Below, piece after piece: positions 23,795-35,061 of a stretch of DNA of 59,522 nt; positions within the stretch are counted from its first letter, which is position 1; every line of letters begins with the position of its first letter. Below the pieces are notes generated by a model, which had not been told where the DNA came from, ran no database searches, and worked only from the letters and a program-made list of their open reading frames with translations. The stretch is from positions 1 to 59,522 of the forward strand of contig NZ_JPSL02000034.1 of assembly GCF_000771745.2 (NCBI RefSeq), written 5' to 3'. The stretch is from Thermus filiformis (lineage in GTDB: Bacteria > Deinococcota > Deinococci > Deinococcales > Thermaceae). The translations under genes were made by a program, and so were the position numbers.

Positions 23795-26700
23795 TCATGC
23801 GGCCCTCTCCCACAGCTCCGAAAGCGCTTTGGCTTGTTCCAGAACCAACAGGGCCGCCTGCTCCTGCCGGTCGGGCGGGTACCCGTACTTCCGGAGCAAC
23901 CGCTTCACGAGGACCCGCAGCTGGGCCTGGGCGTTTTCCCGCACCGCCCAATCCACGGTGACGTTTTCACGAACCACCTTCAGGACCTCTTGGGCGATGG
24001 TCCGCAGGGTCTCATCGGCCAGGGCCGCCTCTGGACCTTGGCTGGCGGCCAGGGCGTCGTAAAAGGCCAGCTCCTCCTCCGAAAGCCCCAGCCGCTCTCC
24101 TCGGCCCTCCGCCTCCCGCATCCTTCGCGCCAGCTGGATCAACTCCTCCAACACCTGCACCGCGTCTACGGCCCGGTTCTGGTAACGGCGCACCGCCTGT
24201 TCCAGCATCTCCGAGAAAGCGCGCGCTTGGGCCACGTTGCGGCGGTACCGGGCGCGGATCTCCCCCCGGAGGAGCTTTTGCAGGACCTCAACCGCCAGGT
24301 TCTTGTGCGGCATTCCCTGGACTTCCAGGAGAAACTCCTCGGACAGGATGGAGACATCCGGTTTTTTTAGCCCGGCCGCCTGGAAAAGGTCCACCACCCC
24401 TTCCGGGACCACGGCCCGGGAGATGATCTGGCGGATGGCGTGGTCGAGCTCCTCCTCAGGCCTGGCGTCGCCGGGGGCGCGCTTGGCCAGAACCGCCCGG
24501 ACGGCCTGGAAGAAGGCGAGATCGTCCCGAAAAGCCAGGACCTCCTCCCGGGGAACGGCTAGGGCGAAGGCGCGGGAGAGTTCCGCCACCGCTTGCATAA
24601 ACCGCTCCTTGCCGCTTTGCTGGGCCAGGATGTGTTCCTGGGCGGCCGCAAGGAGGGAGAGCCGCTCGTCCGGAGACCCCCCCTGCCAGCGCGACCAGTC
24701 AAACCCGTGGAGAAGATCGCGGCAGACCTCGTACTTCTCCTGCGCCAGGCGCACCGCCTCCTCCTGGTCCAAGGCCACCGTCCCTCGTCCACCGCTCTCG
24801 GTGTAGGTCTGCAGGGCCAGCTTAAGCTCGTACCCCAGACCGAGGTAGTCCACCACCAGGCCGCCGGGCTTGTCCCGGAAGACGCGGTTCACCCGGGCGA
24901 TGGCCTGCATGAGGGCGTGGCCGCGCATGGGCTTGTCCAGGTACATGGTGTGGAGGCTGGGGCAGTCAAAGCCGGTAAGCCACATGTCCCGGACGATGAC
25001 AAGCTTGAAGGGGTCGGAGGGGTCCCGAAAGCGGTTGGCGAGCAGCTCGCGGCGCGCCTTGTTGCGGATGTGCGGCTGCCACTCTGGGGGGTCCGAGGCG
25101 GAGCCGGTCATCACCACCTTGACCACGCCCTTGTCGTCGTCCTCGTGGTGCCAATCGGGGCGCAGCCGGACGATCTCGTTGTAGAGCTCCACGCAGATGC
25201 GGCGGCTCATGCACACCACCATGGCCTTGCCGTCCATCGCCTCCAGGCGGGCCTCAAAGTGGTTCACGATGTCCTGGGCGATGAGCTTGAGCCGGCGCTC
25301 CGAACCCACGATGGCCTCGAGCTGGGCCCACTTCGCCTTGAGGCGCTCCTTCCGTTCCAGCTCCTCGCCCTCCGTGACCTCTTCGAACTCCTCGTCGATC
25401 TTGGGCTTAAGCTCCTCGGGCAGGTCCAGCTTGGCGAGCCGCGCCTCGTAGTAGATGGGCACCGTGGCCCCGTCCTCCACCGCCCGCTGGATGTCGTAGA
25501 CGGAGATGTAGTCGCCGAAGACCGCCCGGGTGTTGCGGTCGGCCAGCTCTACCGGCGTGCCGGTAAAGGCCACGAAGGAGGCTTTGGGCAGGGCGTCCCG
25601 CATGTGGCGGGCAAACCCGTCGATGAAGTCGTACTGGCTGCGGTGGGCCTCGTCGGCGATGACCACGATGTTTTCCCGTTCGGAGAGCAAGGGATGAGGG
25701 TCCCCCTTCTCCTCGGGGAGGAACTTCTGGATGGTGGTGAAGATGATCCCGCCCGAGGAGCGCCGCAGGAGTTCTCGCAGGTGGGCCCGGCTTTCCGCCT
25801 TGAACGGGGATTGGCGCAGGAGGTCCTGGCAACGGGCGAACACCCCGTAGAGCTGATCGTCTAGGTCGTTGCGGTCGGTGAGCACCACGACGGTGGGGTT
25901 CCCCATGGCCGGCTCCCGGACGATCCGGCCGGTGTAAAAGACCATGGTCAAGCTCTTGCCCGACCCTTGGGTGTGCCAGACCACCCCGATGCGCCGGTCT
26001 CCCCTTTTGCCCCCCCTTCCGTCGCCCTCGGCCAGGTTGGCCGCCCGCAGGGTTTCCTGCACCGCCACCCGGACCGCGTGGAACTGGTGGTAGCCCGCCA
26101 TCTTCTTGGCCAGCCGCCCGCTCCCGTTGTCTTCAAAGACTACGAAGTCGCGTATGAGCTCCAGGAGGTGAGGCTTCCGGAACACCCCCTTGAGCAGGAC
26201 CTCGAGCGGGGCGACCCCCACGTCCTCGATCTCCTCTCCCGCGATCGTTCGCCAGGGCTTGAACCACTCCCACCCGGCCGTGAGGGTTCCGATGCGGGCC
26301 TCCATCCCATCGGAGGCCACCAGAAACTCGTTAAACGCCATGAGCTCGGGCAGCTGGGACTTGTAGGTCTGCAGCTGCTTGAAGGCAGAGTAGGCGGTGG
26401 CGTCCTCGTCCGCGGGGTTCTTGAGCTCAACCACGGCCAGGGGAAGGCCGTTCACGAAGAGCACGATGTCGGGCCGCCGAAGGGACTGCCCTTGGACGGA
26501 GAACTGGTTGACGGCCAGCCAGTCGTTGTTTTCTGGGTTCTCGAAGTCCAGCACCCGCACCTGGGCCCCAACGAGGCGCCCGTCCGCCCTGCGGTACTCC
26601 ACCGTGACCCCGTCCACCAGCATGTGGTGGAAGGCGCGGTTCCTGGCCTCCAGGGTCGCCCCCTCGGGATGGGTGACGCGGCGGAAGGCGTCCTCGAGGG

Positions 26701-26899
26701 CCTCCTGGGGCAGGCCGGGGTTGAGGTGGGCCAGCGCGTCCCGAAGGCGCCCGGAGAGCACCACCTCGCGGAAGTCTCCCCGCTCGGGAGATTCGCCGTC
26801 CGGGGCGATTTCCGGCCCTCCTTTCACCGACCAGCCCAGGGACTCGAGCCAGATCAGGGCGGCCGCCTCTGCTTCGGACTCCGTGAACCTTCCCCTCAT
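23795..26899 (-). CDS. hsdR: Type I restriction enzyme R subunit
   Basis: A 1034-residue HsdR, the translocating endonuclease subunit. The N-terminal PD-(D/E)XK nuclease reads [20 protein letters not shown] near residues 150-170. The motor has Walker A HTQGSGKS near 305, [11 protein letters not shown] near 420, and [15 protein letters not shown] plus [10 protein letters not shown] as late motifs. The C-terminal region is helical and binds the methylase core in this family. The start overlaps the GIY-YIG gene as ATGA. The gene appears intact. It would cut DNA lacking the methylation set by HsdM and HsdS. Confidence 0.95.
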   Translation of the reverse strand: MRGRFTESEAEAAALIWLESLGWSVKGGPEIAPDGESPERGDFREVVLSGRLRDALAHLNPGLPQEALEDAFRRVTHPEGATLEARNRAFHHMLVDGVTVEYRRADGRLVGAQVRVLDFENPENNDWLAVNQFSVQGQSLRRPDIVLFVNGLPLAVVELKNPADEDATAYSAFKQLQTYKSQLPELMAFNEFLVASDGMEARIGTLTAGWEWFKPWRTIAGEEIEDVGVAPLEVLLKGVFRKPHLLELIRDFVVFEDNGSGRLAKKMAGYHQFHAVRVAVQETLRAANLAEGDGRGGKRGDRRIGVVWHTQGSGKSLTMVFYTGRIVREPAMGNPTVVVLTDRNDLDDQLYGVFARCQDLLRQSPFKAESRAHLRELLRRSSGGIIFTTIQKFLPEEKGDPHPLLSERENIVVIADEAHRSQYDFIDGFARHMRDALPKASFVAFTGTPVELADRNTRAVFGDYISVYDIQRAVEDGATVPIYYEARLAKLDLPEELKPKIDEEFEEVTEGEELERKERLKAKWAQLEAIVGSERRLKLIAQDIVNHFEARLEAMDGKAMVVCMSRRICVELYNEIVRLRPDWHHEDDDKGVVKVVMTGSASDPPEWQPHIRNKARRELLANRFRDPSDPFKLVIVRDMWLTGFDCPSLHTMYLDKPMRGHALMQAIARVNRVFRDKPGGLVVDYLGLGYELKLALQTYTESGGRGTVALDQEEAVRLAQEKYEVCRDLLHGFDWSRWQGGSPDERLSLLAAAQEHILAQQSGKERFMQAVAELSRAFALAVPREEVLAFRDDLAFFQAVRAVLAKRAPGDARPEEELDHAIRQIISRAVVPEGVVDLFQAAGLKKPDVSILSEEFLLEVQGMPHKNLAVEVLQKLLRGEIRARYRRNVAQARAFSEMLEQAVRRYQNRAVDAVQVLEELIQLARRMREAEGRGERLGLSEEELAFYDALAASQGPEAALADETLRTIAQEVLKVVRENVTVDWAVRENAQAQLRVLVKRLLRKYGYPPDRQEQAALLVLEQAKALSELWERAA

Positions 26900-27782
26900 C
26901 CCGTCAGGCTCTCCTCGAGTTCTTTAAGCGTGCGCCCGTCCTTATTCTTCCACACCTGCCGTCCGTTCACGGAGTTTCCAAGTAGGACTCCCGCCGCCAT
27001 GGAAGGCGAGTTGAAGGCGTAGTCCTGCGTCAGGCGGTAGTAGTCCCCTTCGTCCTGAAGGGTCCCGTTTTCAACCAGCGCCCGGCGCAGTTCCTTCAAG
27101 CGATCGTGAAGAGAGGGCGCCTCCTTTTTGGCCGCCCGCGATCCGGCCCGCACGATGAACCCCCCGGCGGTGTACACACCCTGGGCCTCAACACCCTTGG
27201 CGCGCAGAAACAGCTCCTGCACCTCCTCGGGTCCAGCATTCCGTACCCCCTCGGCTCCGGTAGAGGCGGGGATCTTCGGCTTTTCAAAAACGTTCACCCC
27301 AAGGATAGGCAGGCAGAGCAACATGTCCGCCAGGAACCCTTCCGCGTCTGCCCGGTCGGCCTCGGAAAGAGACGGGAGTTGGGGTACGTTGCCGTTATCC
27401 AGCTCGGCGCGGCCGGCCTCTTTAGCAAGGGCTACCAGTCGCGCCTCCAGGTACTGCACGTGCGCCTTGTTGAGGTTCTCGTCCTTGCTGATAAAGACGA
27501 TGGCGTGCGTCCAGAAGTCCTTTTGCTTGTAGTGCTGATCGAGGCGGTCGCGGATGAAATCCCCTTCGCCCACGTAGACCCGTGGCAGCTGTCCCGACTC
27601 GCTCGGCCCCCACAGGACGTACACCCCGGTGCGTCCCAACTCGGGCCGCTGGCGGACTTCGGGAAAGAGCGCCCTAGGAAACATCAGGCCCTGGCCCGTC
27701 CAGTTGGATTTCTCAATGATACGCAGCCCTTCAGGGTCCCCCGTGGGAATGAAAATGCGGACCGAAAATCCCCAGTTCTTGC

Positions 27783-27786
<4 letters not shown>
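26896..27786 (-). CDS. GIY-YIG nuclease with C-terminal DUF4357
   Basis: A 296-residue protein. Residues 50-130 form a GIY-YIG nuclease core: [10 protein letters not shown], then [18 protein letters not shown], and a later conserved Glu in [10 protein letters not shown]. The last 50 residues ([21 protein letters not shown], then NGRQVWKN) are a DUF4357 domain. Such proteins often travel inside type I restriction operons. Here it overlaps both hsdS and hsdR by four bases, so it is co-translated with them. It may be a second nuclease acting with the restriction system; its target is unknown. Confidence 0.85.
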
Positions 27787-29121
<1,335 letters not shown>

Positions 29122-29132
<11 letters not shown>

Positions 29133-29373
29133 GGTCCTGCTCCTTGGGGTTAGCTCCGACGTTCAACCTCAGGAACACCACGCACTCTTCCCGTACGTCC
29201 ACAGCAAGAACCTTCCCTGCTTGCAAGGCCGCCATATGTTCAGGGGAGAGGATTACTTCTTCCTGGTGCCAACGCTTGCCAAAGGGCCTTTCCGTTTCCT
29301 CCACATCGCACACCTCGTCCAGCACGGCAATGCGGGGGTCGGGTGTTTGCTCGGATTCACCCATTTTGACCAT
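29122..29373 (-). CDS. Small unknown protein between hsdM and hsdS
   Basis: An 83-residue protein. The ATG at 29373 has a GAGGAG site seven bases upstream, inside the end of hsdM (17-base overlap), and its end overlaps hsdS by eleven. It reads [20 protein letters not shown] at the start, with a compact middle ([22 protein letters not shown]). The tight overlaps on both sides and the good ribosome site argue it is real. It has no membrane segment and no recognised family. It may be a small accessory of the restriction operon. Confidence 0.6.
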
Positions 29374-30955
29374 AGCCCAACTCCTCTAGATTCCTCCAGA
29401 TCGCCTCCTCGAGCCGCCGGGCCTCGGCCATCTGCTCCCGAAGCTCCGCGGTGAGGCGGTGCATCTTCTCGTCAAAGGGCTCGTCGTCCTCGTCCTCCAC
29501 CACCGCCCCCACATACCGCCCCGGCGTGAGCACGTAGCCGTGCTGGCGGATCTCCTCGAGGGTGGCGCTCTTACAGAACCCCGGAACGTCCTCGTAAGGA
29601 CCCGCCTCCTCCTCTCCCCGCCAGGCGTGGTAGGTGCGGGCAATCTTCTGGATCTCCTCGTCGGTGAGCTCCCGGTGGACGCGGTCCACCATCCGGCCCA
29701 TCCGGCGGGCGTCTATGAACAGCACCTCCCCGCGGCGATCCCGGAGGTTCTTCTTCTGGCCAACGGGGGGCTTGCCGCTCTTATCGCGGGCCAGGAACCA
29801 GAGGGAGACGGGAATCTGGGTGGAGTAGAAAAGCTTGTCCGGCAGGGCCACGATGCAGTCCACCAGGTCCGCCTCGACGATGTTCTTGCGGATCTCCCCC
29901 TCCCCAGACTGGTTGCTGGAGAGCGACCCGTTGGCCAGGACGAAGCCCGCGTAACCCGTGGGGGCCAGGTGGTGGATGATGTGCTGGACCCAGGCGAAGT
30001 TGGCGTTGCGCACCGGGGGAACGCCGAACCTCCACCTTTTGTCTTCCCGCAGCTCTTCGCCCCCCCACGCCTTCATGTTGAAGGGGGGGTTGGCGAGGAT
30101 GTAGTCGGCCTTGAGGTCGGGGAACTCATCGTTTCGGAAGGTATCGCCCTGCTTAATCTGTCCGTCGATTCCGCGGATGGCTAGATTCATCTTGGCCAGG
30201 CGCCAGGTGGTGTAGTTGAGCTCCTGGCCGTAGATGCTGATCCGGGAGCGCGCCCGGCCGCCGTTGCCGTTGCCCGTGGCGTGGGCCTCCAAAAACTTCA
30301 CGGACTGGACGAACATCCCGGCGGACCCGCAGCAGGGATCGTACACCCGGCCCTGGAAGGGCTCGAGCATCTCCACCAGGAGCTGGACCACCGAGCGCGG
30401 GGTGTAGAACTCCCCTCCCTTCTTGCCCTCGGCGCTGGCGAACTGGCCCAGGAAGTACTCGTAAATCCGCCCGAGCACGTCCTGGGAGCGGGCGTCCCCG
30501 TTGCCCACCGGAATGTTGGAGATGAGGTCAATAAGTTGACCCAGGCGCTTCTTGTCCAGGGCCGGCCTGGCGTAGTCCTTGGGTAGCACGTTCTTAAGAG
30601 AGGGGTTATCCCGCTCCACCGCCTCCATGGCCTTGTCCACGATTTGCCCGATGGTGGGCTGGCGGGCGTTCTGCCGAATCTGCTCCCAGCGGGCCTCGGG
30701 CGGAACCCAAAAGACGTTTGCGGCCCGGTACTCGTCGGGGTCTTCCGGGTCGGCGTAGGGCGTGGCCTCGAGCGTTTTGCGGTGCTCCTCGAAGACGTCG
30801 GAGATGTACTTCAAGAAGATCAAGCCGAGCACCACGTGCTTGTACTCGGCGGCGTCCATGGAGCCCCGCAAGGTATCGGCCATGCGCCATAACTTCTGCT
30901 CGAGCTTTTCGCCTGCCCCGTTTTCCAGGTCTGCCGCCTTCCGCCTCTTAGGCAT
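29357..30955 (-). CDS. hsdM: Type I restriction DNA methylase subunit M
   Basis: A 532-residue adenine methylase. The N-terminal helical domain ([28 protein letters not shown]) is typical of HsdM. The AdoMet loop is [10 protein letters not shown] near residue 200 and the catalytic NPPF motif lies in [14 protein letters not shown] near 280. The start is the ATG at 30955 (MPKRRKAAD) behind GAGGAG; an in-frame GTG two codons earlier is less likely. It is the first gene of the operon hsdM, small gene, hsdS, GIY-YIG, hsdR. Confidence 0.95.
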   Translation of the reverse strand: MPKRRKAADLENGAGEKLEQKLWRMADTLRGSMDAAEYKHVVLGLIFLKYISDVFEEHRKTLEATPYADPEDPDEYRAANVFWVPPEARWEQIRQNARQPTIGQIVDKAMEAVERDNPSLKNVLPKDYARPALDKKRLGQLIDLISNIPVGNGDARSQDVLGRIYEYFLGQFASAEGKKGGEFYTPRSVVQLLVEMLEPFQGRVYDPCCGSAGMFVQSVKFLEAHATGNGNGGRARSRISIYGQELNYTTWRLAKMNLAIRGIDGQIKQGDTFRNDEFPDLKADYILANPPFNMKAWGGEELREDKRWRFGVPPVRNANFAWVQHIIHHLAPTGYAGFVLANGSLSSNQSGEGEIRKNIVEADLVDCIVALPDKLFYSTQIPVSLWFLARDKSGKPPVGQKKNLRDRRGEVLFIDARRMGRMVDRVHRELTDEEIQKIARTYHAWRGEEEAGPYEDVPGFCKSATLEEIRQHGYVLTPGRYVGAVVEDEDDEPFDEKMHRLTAELREQMAEARRLEEAIWRNLEELGYGQNG

Positions 30956-31040
30956 CTTCACTCCTCGTCTGGGACGATTTATGAACTCACCCTATTTTGA
31001 GCCCATACCACCCATCTTCGTCAAGGCTCAGGCCTTGCCG

Positions 31041-31943
31041 TCAGGCCCCTTCCTCCAGCACCTCCAAAAGCTCCCTCAGCTTCTCCTCCACCCTTGCCCG
31101 CCGCTCCGGGGGGAGGGCCTCGAGGTCCAGCTTGGCTAAGCGGGTGGCCACCTCCCGGTGCCAGGCCCTTTGGGGCTCCGGCTTCTTGGTCAGCTCCCGC
31201 ACCCGCCGCTTCAGCTCCCTCGAGGAAAGCCCCGCCTTCACCTCCTCCAGGAGGGCTTTCCTCGCCACATCGTCCTTCACCTTCTTCAGCTCGAGAGCAG
31301 ACACATAAGGGATGGAGCCCTCCTCCAGGGCCTCCCGCACGTCCTCGGGAAGGGTGAGAAGGGGTAGGCGGTTCTGCACGAAAGATTGCCAGGTCATCCG
31401 CCCCAGCTTCTTGAAGAGGGCCTCCACCGCCTGGGCCTCCGGGTTACCCATAGCGCTATGGGTAACTTTCCCCTTCACCTCATTCGCCATCCGGTGAAGG
31501 AGCCCCACCACCTCCTCCCTTTCCTTCCCCAGCTCGAGGGCCAGCAGGTCCAAAATCCCCACCGTCTCCTCGTAGGGGTTCAGGTCCTCCCGCTGGAGGT
31601 TCTCCACCAGGGCGATGGCGCGGGCCTCTTTGTCGTCCACCTCCAGGACCACCACGGGGACCTCGGCAAGCCCCGCCATCTGAGCCGCCCGGTAGCGCCG
31701 CTCCCCGGCCAGGATCTCGTACTTACCGTCCTCGAGGGGCCGCACCAGAAGGGGCTCCAGAACCCCATGCGCCTTGACCGACTCGGCCAGGTCCCGGAGG
31801 GAGGCCTCCTCAAAGCGGCGGCGGGGCTGAGAGCGGGGCAGGAGGTCCTCCACGGCCACTTCCTGAAGACCCGTCGCCTTAGGCCCCTCCAGGAGCTCCT
31901 TGGGCAAAAACGCCGCGATGGGGTTCTCCCTGTACCGCTTCAC
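31041..31943 (-). CDS. parB: ParB partition protein
   Basis: A 300-residue ParB. The N-terminal CTP-binding domain has LAESVKAHGVLEPLLVRP, then EILAGERRYRAAQMAGL and ALVENLQREDLNPYEE, the standard ParB boxes at about 50-130. A DNA-binding helix-turn-helix region follows around 130-220, and a Leu-rich dimer end closes the chain. Its start overlaps the parA stop by four bases. A perfect 24-bp palindrome lies within the gene at 31443-31466 and may be the centromere site. With ParA it would segregate the plasmid. Confidence 0.95.
   Translation of the reverse strand: MKRYRENPIAAFLPKELLEGPKATGLQEVAVEDLLPRSQPRRRFEEASLRDLAESVKAHGVLEPLLVRPLEDGKYEILAGERRYRAAQMAGLAEVPVVVLEVDDKEARAIALVENLQREDLNPYEETVGILDLLALELGKEREEVVGLLHRMANEVKGKVTHSAMGNPEAQAVEALFKKLGRMTWQSFVQNRLPLLTLPEDVREALEEGSIPYVSALELKKVKDDVARKALLEEVKAGLSSRELKRRVRELTKKPEPQRAWHREVATRLAKLDLEALPPERRARVEEKLRELLEVLEEGA
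31443..31466. repeat. Perfect 24-bp palindrome inside parB (candidate parS)
   Basis: The half-site GTTACCCATAGC at 31443-31454 is followed directly by its exact reverse complement at 31455-31466. It codes for VTHSAMGN in ParB. A perfect palindrome of this length within a coding region is not expected by chance, and ParB centromere sites are palindromes that often lie in or near par genes. Confidence 0.65.
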
Positions 31944-32893
31944 TTGGCCACCTCCTGAACCGGAAGCACAACTTCTAGAAGCTTTTCGGCCACCCCCTTC
32001 AGCTCCTCCCTGACCTCAGAATATTCCGTAAGCTGGACGGGCACGTTCCTGGCCTGGGCCTCCCGGTAGGCGGCGGGCCTCCGGGCAAGGGGGGGCGCGA
32101 TGGGGACCCGCCACTTTTCGGCGATCTCCTCCAGGACCTCGTGGGCCTCCCTGGCCCGCCCGGCGCTTTCCATGTGGTTGGGAACGAACAGGCGGACGAA
32201 GCTGGGGCCCTGCCACACCCGCATTTTGCGAAGGGCATTGGCGTAGCCGGAAGCCGCTTCCAGCACCACCGTGAGGGCCTGCACGCCCTTCCGGGAGAGC
32301 TCCACCGGCACCACCAGCCCGTCCCCCGAGAGGGCCGCCGAGGCCGCCAGGGTGCCTAAGGAGGGAAGGGAGTCCACGAAGATGAAGTCGTACTCCCCGC
32401 GCAGCTCCTCCAGGGCCCCCCGGAGGGCGAAGGCGGTGTGGGGTTCCCGCGACAGGACCACCTCCGCCTTGGCCAGGCTCACCTCGGCGGGGATCAGGTA
32501 GAGGTTGGGCATCACCCCCTTGGGTTCGGGAAGGATGCCCTTTTCGTAAAGGAAGAGGGCCGTCTCCTCCGGCTCCACCTCGGTGAAGCCCAGCCAGTCC
32601 GTGAGGTTGGCCTGGGGATCCATGTCGATGAGGAGCACCTTGTACCCCCTCGAGGCCAGCTCATACCCCAGATCCCGAGCAAGGGAGGTCTTCCCGGCCC
32701 CCCCGGCGTGGGTGAAGAAGGTGAGCGCCACCCCCTTTCCCTCCGGGACCTCCACCTCTTCCACCACGAAGGAGAACCGCCCTACCTGCTCCGTGGGTAT
32801 CTCCCCCCGCTTCGCCATGCGGTAGGCGGTGGTGTAGGAGATGCCCCGCTGGTTCGCCCACTCGCTCAGGAGGACCAGCCTTTTTCTCTTCAT
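31940..32893 (-). CDS. parA: ParA partition ATPase with N-terminal helix-turn-helix
   Basis: A 317-residue ParA. Residues 1-50 are an excisionase/MerR-like DNA-binding head (LLSEWANQRGISYTTAYRMAKRG). The ATPase begins near 58: the P-loop reads HAGGAGKTS, then LLIDMDPQANLTDWLG and DFIFVDSLPSLG. The usual deviant Walker A is KGGxGKT; here the first, signature lysine is alanine. That lysine normally reaches across the dimer to ATP, so the cycle may differ. Its promoter is leaderless (32900-32928), and the N-terminal domain suggests self-repression. Confidence 0.92.
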   Translation of the reverse strand: MKRKRLVLLSEWANQRGISYTTAYRMAKRGEIPTEQVGRFSFVVEEVEVPEGKGVALTFFTHAGGAGKTSLARDLGYELASRGYKVLLIDMDPQANLTDWLGFTEVEPEETALFLYEKGILPEPKGVMPNLYLIPAEVSLAKAEVVLSREPHTAFALRGALEELRGEYDFIFVDSLPSLGTLAASAALSGDGLVVPVELSRKGVQALTVVLEAASGYANALRKMRVWQGPSFVRLFVPNHMESAGRAREAHEVLEEIAEKWRVPIAPPLARRPAAYREAQARNVPVQLTEYSEVREELKGVAEKLLEVVLPVQEVAK

Positions 32894-32899
32894 ACCGCA

Positions 32900-32928
32900 A
32901 GGCTACCCGGTCTCCTGCCACGTGTCAA
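32900..32928 (-). promoter_or_regulatory. Leaderless promoter of parAB
   Basis: On the minus strand TTGACA (32928-32923), a 17-base spacer, then TAGCCT (32905-32900), with the parA ATG beginning six bases later at 32893. Transcription would start at or next to the ATG, so no ribosome site is present or needed. Confidence 0.75.
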
Positions 32929-32933
32929 TGGCA

Positions 32934-32948
32934 GTGCAACCCGTGCAA
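32934..32948. promoter_or_regulatory. Direct repeats upstream of parA (GTGCAA x2)
   Basis: GTGCAA at 32934-32939 and again at 32943-32948, a 9-bp period, lie between the divergent parA and repA promoters. They could be an operator for the helix-turn-helix of ParA or for RepA. Confidence 0.3.
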
Positions 32949-32979
32949 GGTTCCTTTCTCACTCTTCCGGCTAAAAGTG

Positions 32980-32985
32980 TAAACT
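32980..32985 (+). promoter_or_regulatory. Possible -10 box of repA
   Basis: TAAACT ends ten bases before the repA ATG at 32996 and no ribosome site lies between, which fits a leaderless start. The -35 region is not convincing. Confidence 0.35.
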
Positions 32986-32995
32986 CTTCCCTAAG

Positions 32996-34363
32996 ATGGC
33001 GCGAAACCGGCCTCCGCATAAGCCGGCCCTGGTCCAGGCCAGGCACCTGGACGAGGCCAACGTGGCCCGGCTGGGCCTGATCTCCATTCAAGAGCGCATC
33101 CCCGAGGGGTACGCCTCCTGGGAGGAGGAGTTTGAGTTCCTGGGTAAACCGGTCAAGCTCGCCTGCTACGCCAGCGAGAAGGTGGGGGGCGTGCCCCACG
33201 GTCTGGACAACGAGGTCTCCCTGGCCTTAATCGCCCTCTACCTCAACGCCGGGGCCCCCGAGGACGGCACCTTCACCACCACCCCCTACCAGGTCCTCAA
33301 GCTCATGGGCCTGGACACCTCGGGCTACTACTACCAGGCCCTGAAGGAGAGCCTGATGCGCCTCACCACCGCCACCTACGTCCTCTCCGAGGCTTGGCGC
33401 TCCGACGGCAGGTGGCAGAGCGTCACCTTCCGCTACATAGAGAAGCTGGAGTACACCTCCTCGGCGGAGGGGCAGCTGGACCGGGCCAGCATCCTGCGGG
33501 TCACCCTGGCCAAGGAGATCGTCCGCTCCCTAAAGCAGAGCTATGTCAAGCCCATAGACATCGAGTTCATGGCCAGCCTGAGGCGCCCCTTGAGCCGGGC
33601 CCTCTACCGCCTTTTGGACGCCCAGCGCTTCTCTCCGGAGAACCCTACCCCCCTCGGCCGCTTTGAGGTCAACCTCATGGAGTGGGCCGCCGCCTGCAAG
33701 ATCGTCCACAAGCGGCCCGACAAGGTGCGCCGCACCCTGGAGCCCGCCCACAAGGAGCTGATGGAGCGGCGCTACCTCGAGTCCGTGGAGTACGTGGGCC
33801 GGGGGCAGAACCAGACCATCGTCTACGTGTTCGGGGAGGAGGCGGGAGGGGTGCCCGACACCGAGGCGGTGGAGCTCCTCATGGCCGAGGGCCTTTCCTT
33901 CACCTCCGCCTACTCCCTGGCCCGCCGCTACCCCCTGGAGCACATCAAGGACCGGCTGGAGCGCTTCCGGGCCATCCTGGCCTCGGGGTACAGGCCCAAG
34001 AACCGGCTGGGCTTCCTGGTGGACGTGATCCGGGACGAGAGCGGCAAGTACGCCCGGGCCCTTCCCCCGGCCCGCACCCCCCGGCGCCAGGCCCTGGCCG
34101 AGGAGGAGGAGGCGCGCCGCCTCGAGGAGGAGGCCGAGCGGGAGTGGAAAAGCCTGCCCAAGGAGGCCCAGATCCGCCGCGCCCTCCAGGTGGTCCAGCT
34201 GGTCCTCCGCTCCCGGGTGAGCGTGGGGGAGGTGGAGGAGCTCACCCGGCGCATGGAGGAGGGGAAGCTGGACCCCAAGGCCCTGGTGGAGGAGCTCAAG
34301 GCCGCGGCCGCCGGAGGAAGGCTCGAGGCTTGGTTGGAGGATTTTCGCTCAAGTGTCCAATGA
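32996..34363 (+). CDS. repA: Plasmid replication initiator RepA
   Basis: A 455-residue initiator of the RepA type found on Thermus megaplasmids. Residues 1-270 form the winged-helix initiator region: EVSLALIALYLNAGA, YQVLKLMGLDTSGYYYQALKESLMRL, RRPLSRALYRLLDAQRF and DKVRRTLEPAHKELMERRYLESVEY. The C-terminal 150 residues are charged helices. Nine copies of a 20-bp iteron begin four bases past its stop and are the expected binding sites. It is divergent from parA. It should open the origin and recruit the replisome. Confidence 0.9.
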   Translation: MARNRPPHKPALVQARHLDEANVARLGLISIQERIPEGYASWEEEFEFLGKPVKLACYASEKVGGVPHGLDNEVSLALIALYLNAGAPEDGTFTTTPYQVLKLMGLDTSGYYYQALKESLMRLTTATYVLSEAWRSDGRWQSVTFRYIEKLEYTSSAEGQLDRASILRVTLAKEIVRSLKQSYVKPIDIEFMASLRRPLSRALYRLLDAQRFSPENPTPLGRFEVNLMEWAAACKIVHKRPDKVRRTLEPAHKELMERRYLESVEYVGRGQNQTIVYVFGEEAGGVPDTEAVELLMAEGLSFTSAYSLARRYPLEHIKDRLERFRAILASGYRPKNRLGFLVDVIRDESGKYARALPPARTPRRQALAEEEEARRLEEEAEREWKSLPKEAQIRRALQVVQLVLRSRVSVGEVEELTRRMEEGKLDPKALVEELKAAAAGGRLEAWLEDFRSSVQ

Positions 34364-34367
34364 GGAC

Positions 34368-34667
34368 TATCGGAAGACTTGGGGAGTCCGGCGGGCTAAA
34401 AGAAGGGCTACCCCGGGAAAACGCCTTGAGAAAGGGTCTTTTTCGCTCAGGACCCCCTATCGGAAGACTTGGGGAGTTTGGGCGGCCAAGTATCGGAAGA
34501 CTTGGGGAGTTTGGGCCACCCCCTATCGGAAGACTTGGGGAGTCGGTATCGGAATACTTGGGGAGTTGCTATCGGAAGACTTGGGGAGTTTGGGCGGCCA
34601 AGTATCGGAAGACTTGGGGAGTTCTATCGGAAGACTTGGGGCGTTGGTATCGGAAGACTTGGGGAGT
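34368..34667 (+). repeat. Nine-copy iteron array, probable replication origin
   Basis: Nine direct copies of TATCGGAAGACTTGGGGAGT begin at 34368, 34458, 34491, 34524, 34547, 34570, 34603, 34625 and 34648. The copy at 34547 has GGAATAC and the copy at 34625 ends GGGGCGT; the rest agree over all 20 bases. From the second copy on, start-to-start steps are 33, 33, 23, 23, 33, 22 and 23 bases, close to whole turns at 11 bp per turn, so all copies face one side of the helix. A long open frame across the array is an artefact of the repeat. Confidence 0.92.
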
Positions 34668-35061
34668 TCCGGTGGGGCAGGCGCGTCCTGGAGCCGCTTT
34701 CCGGCCCCGCCCCCCGGCTCCCTGATATTGTTGATCATCAATATCAAAGGTTTTAAGGTCTTTAGGACAATAAAAGAGATCAACAACAGGGGCACCTTTT
34801 GTGAATTGAAGGCAAAAACCGAGAGCGGCCCCACCGGGCCCTGGGTGGCCTTACCCTCGGAGGGAACATTAGATGGAGTCGGTCCCCGGGGAGTCTCAGA
34901 TGCCTTCGTGTGCTACTTGATCTACCCCCTCCTGATTGTGGCAAAAGGGGGGGTGCCATGGTAGTGTCGCATATTCTGTGGGTTAATCCGGGAGGATCTC
35001 TTGACCCAAGCTGCTTCCCGAAGGGAACACCGAAAAGCCCCGTTTTTAGAACGAGGAGCCG
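34668..35061. other. Non-coding origin flank with AT-rich segment and palindrome
   Basis: No convincing gene. GATATTGTTGA then TCATCAATATC (34724-34745) is a 22-bp near-palindrome (10 of 11 positions pair) and opens an AT-rich stretch to about 34805, the best candidate for the DNA unwinding element next to the iterons. Beyond it, 34810-35010 has no feature I can support; 35012-35032 carries a hairpin element also present at 59354. No clear DnaA box was found. Confidence 0.55.
35012..35032 (-). repeat. Hairpin repeat element, copy A
   Basis: On the minus strand the element reads GGTGTTCCCTTCGGGAAGCA (preceded by C), with the stem TTCCC/GGGAA around TTC. The identical 21-nt sequence is at 59354-59374 and two looser copies lie at 59260 and 59297. 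Here it lies 30-50 bases downstream of the last gene of the xylose operon, so it may act in transcript ending; there is no strong T-run. Confidence 0.5.

Noticed and set aside
34368-34667. Regular repeats as a CRISPR array
   Set aside because: The repeats are 20 bp with gaps of 2-13 bases, far too short for spacers, and they follow repA; they are iterons.
34353-34964. Open frame of about 200 codons across the iterons
   Set aside because: Its translation simply repeats the iteron (SEDLG, YRKTWGV units) and it has no ribosome site; it is an effect of the 20-bp repeat.
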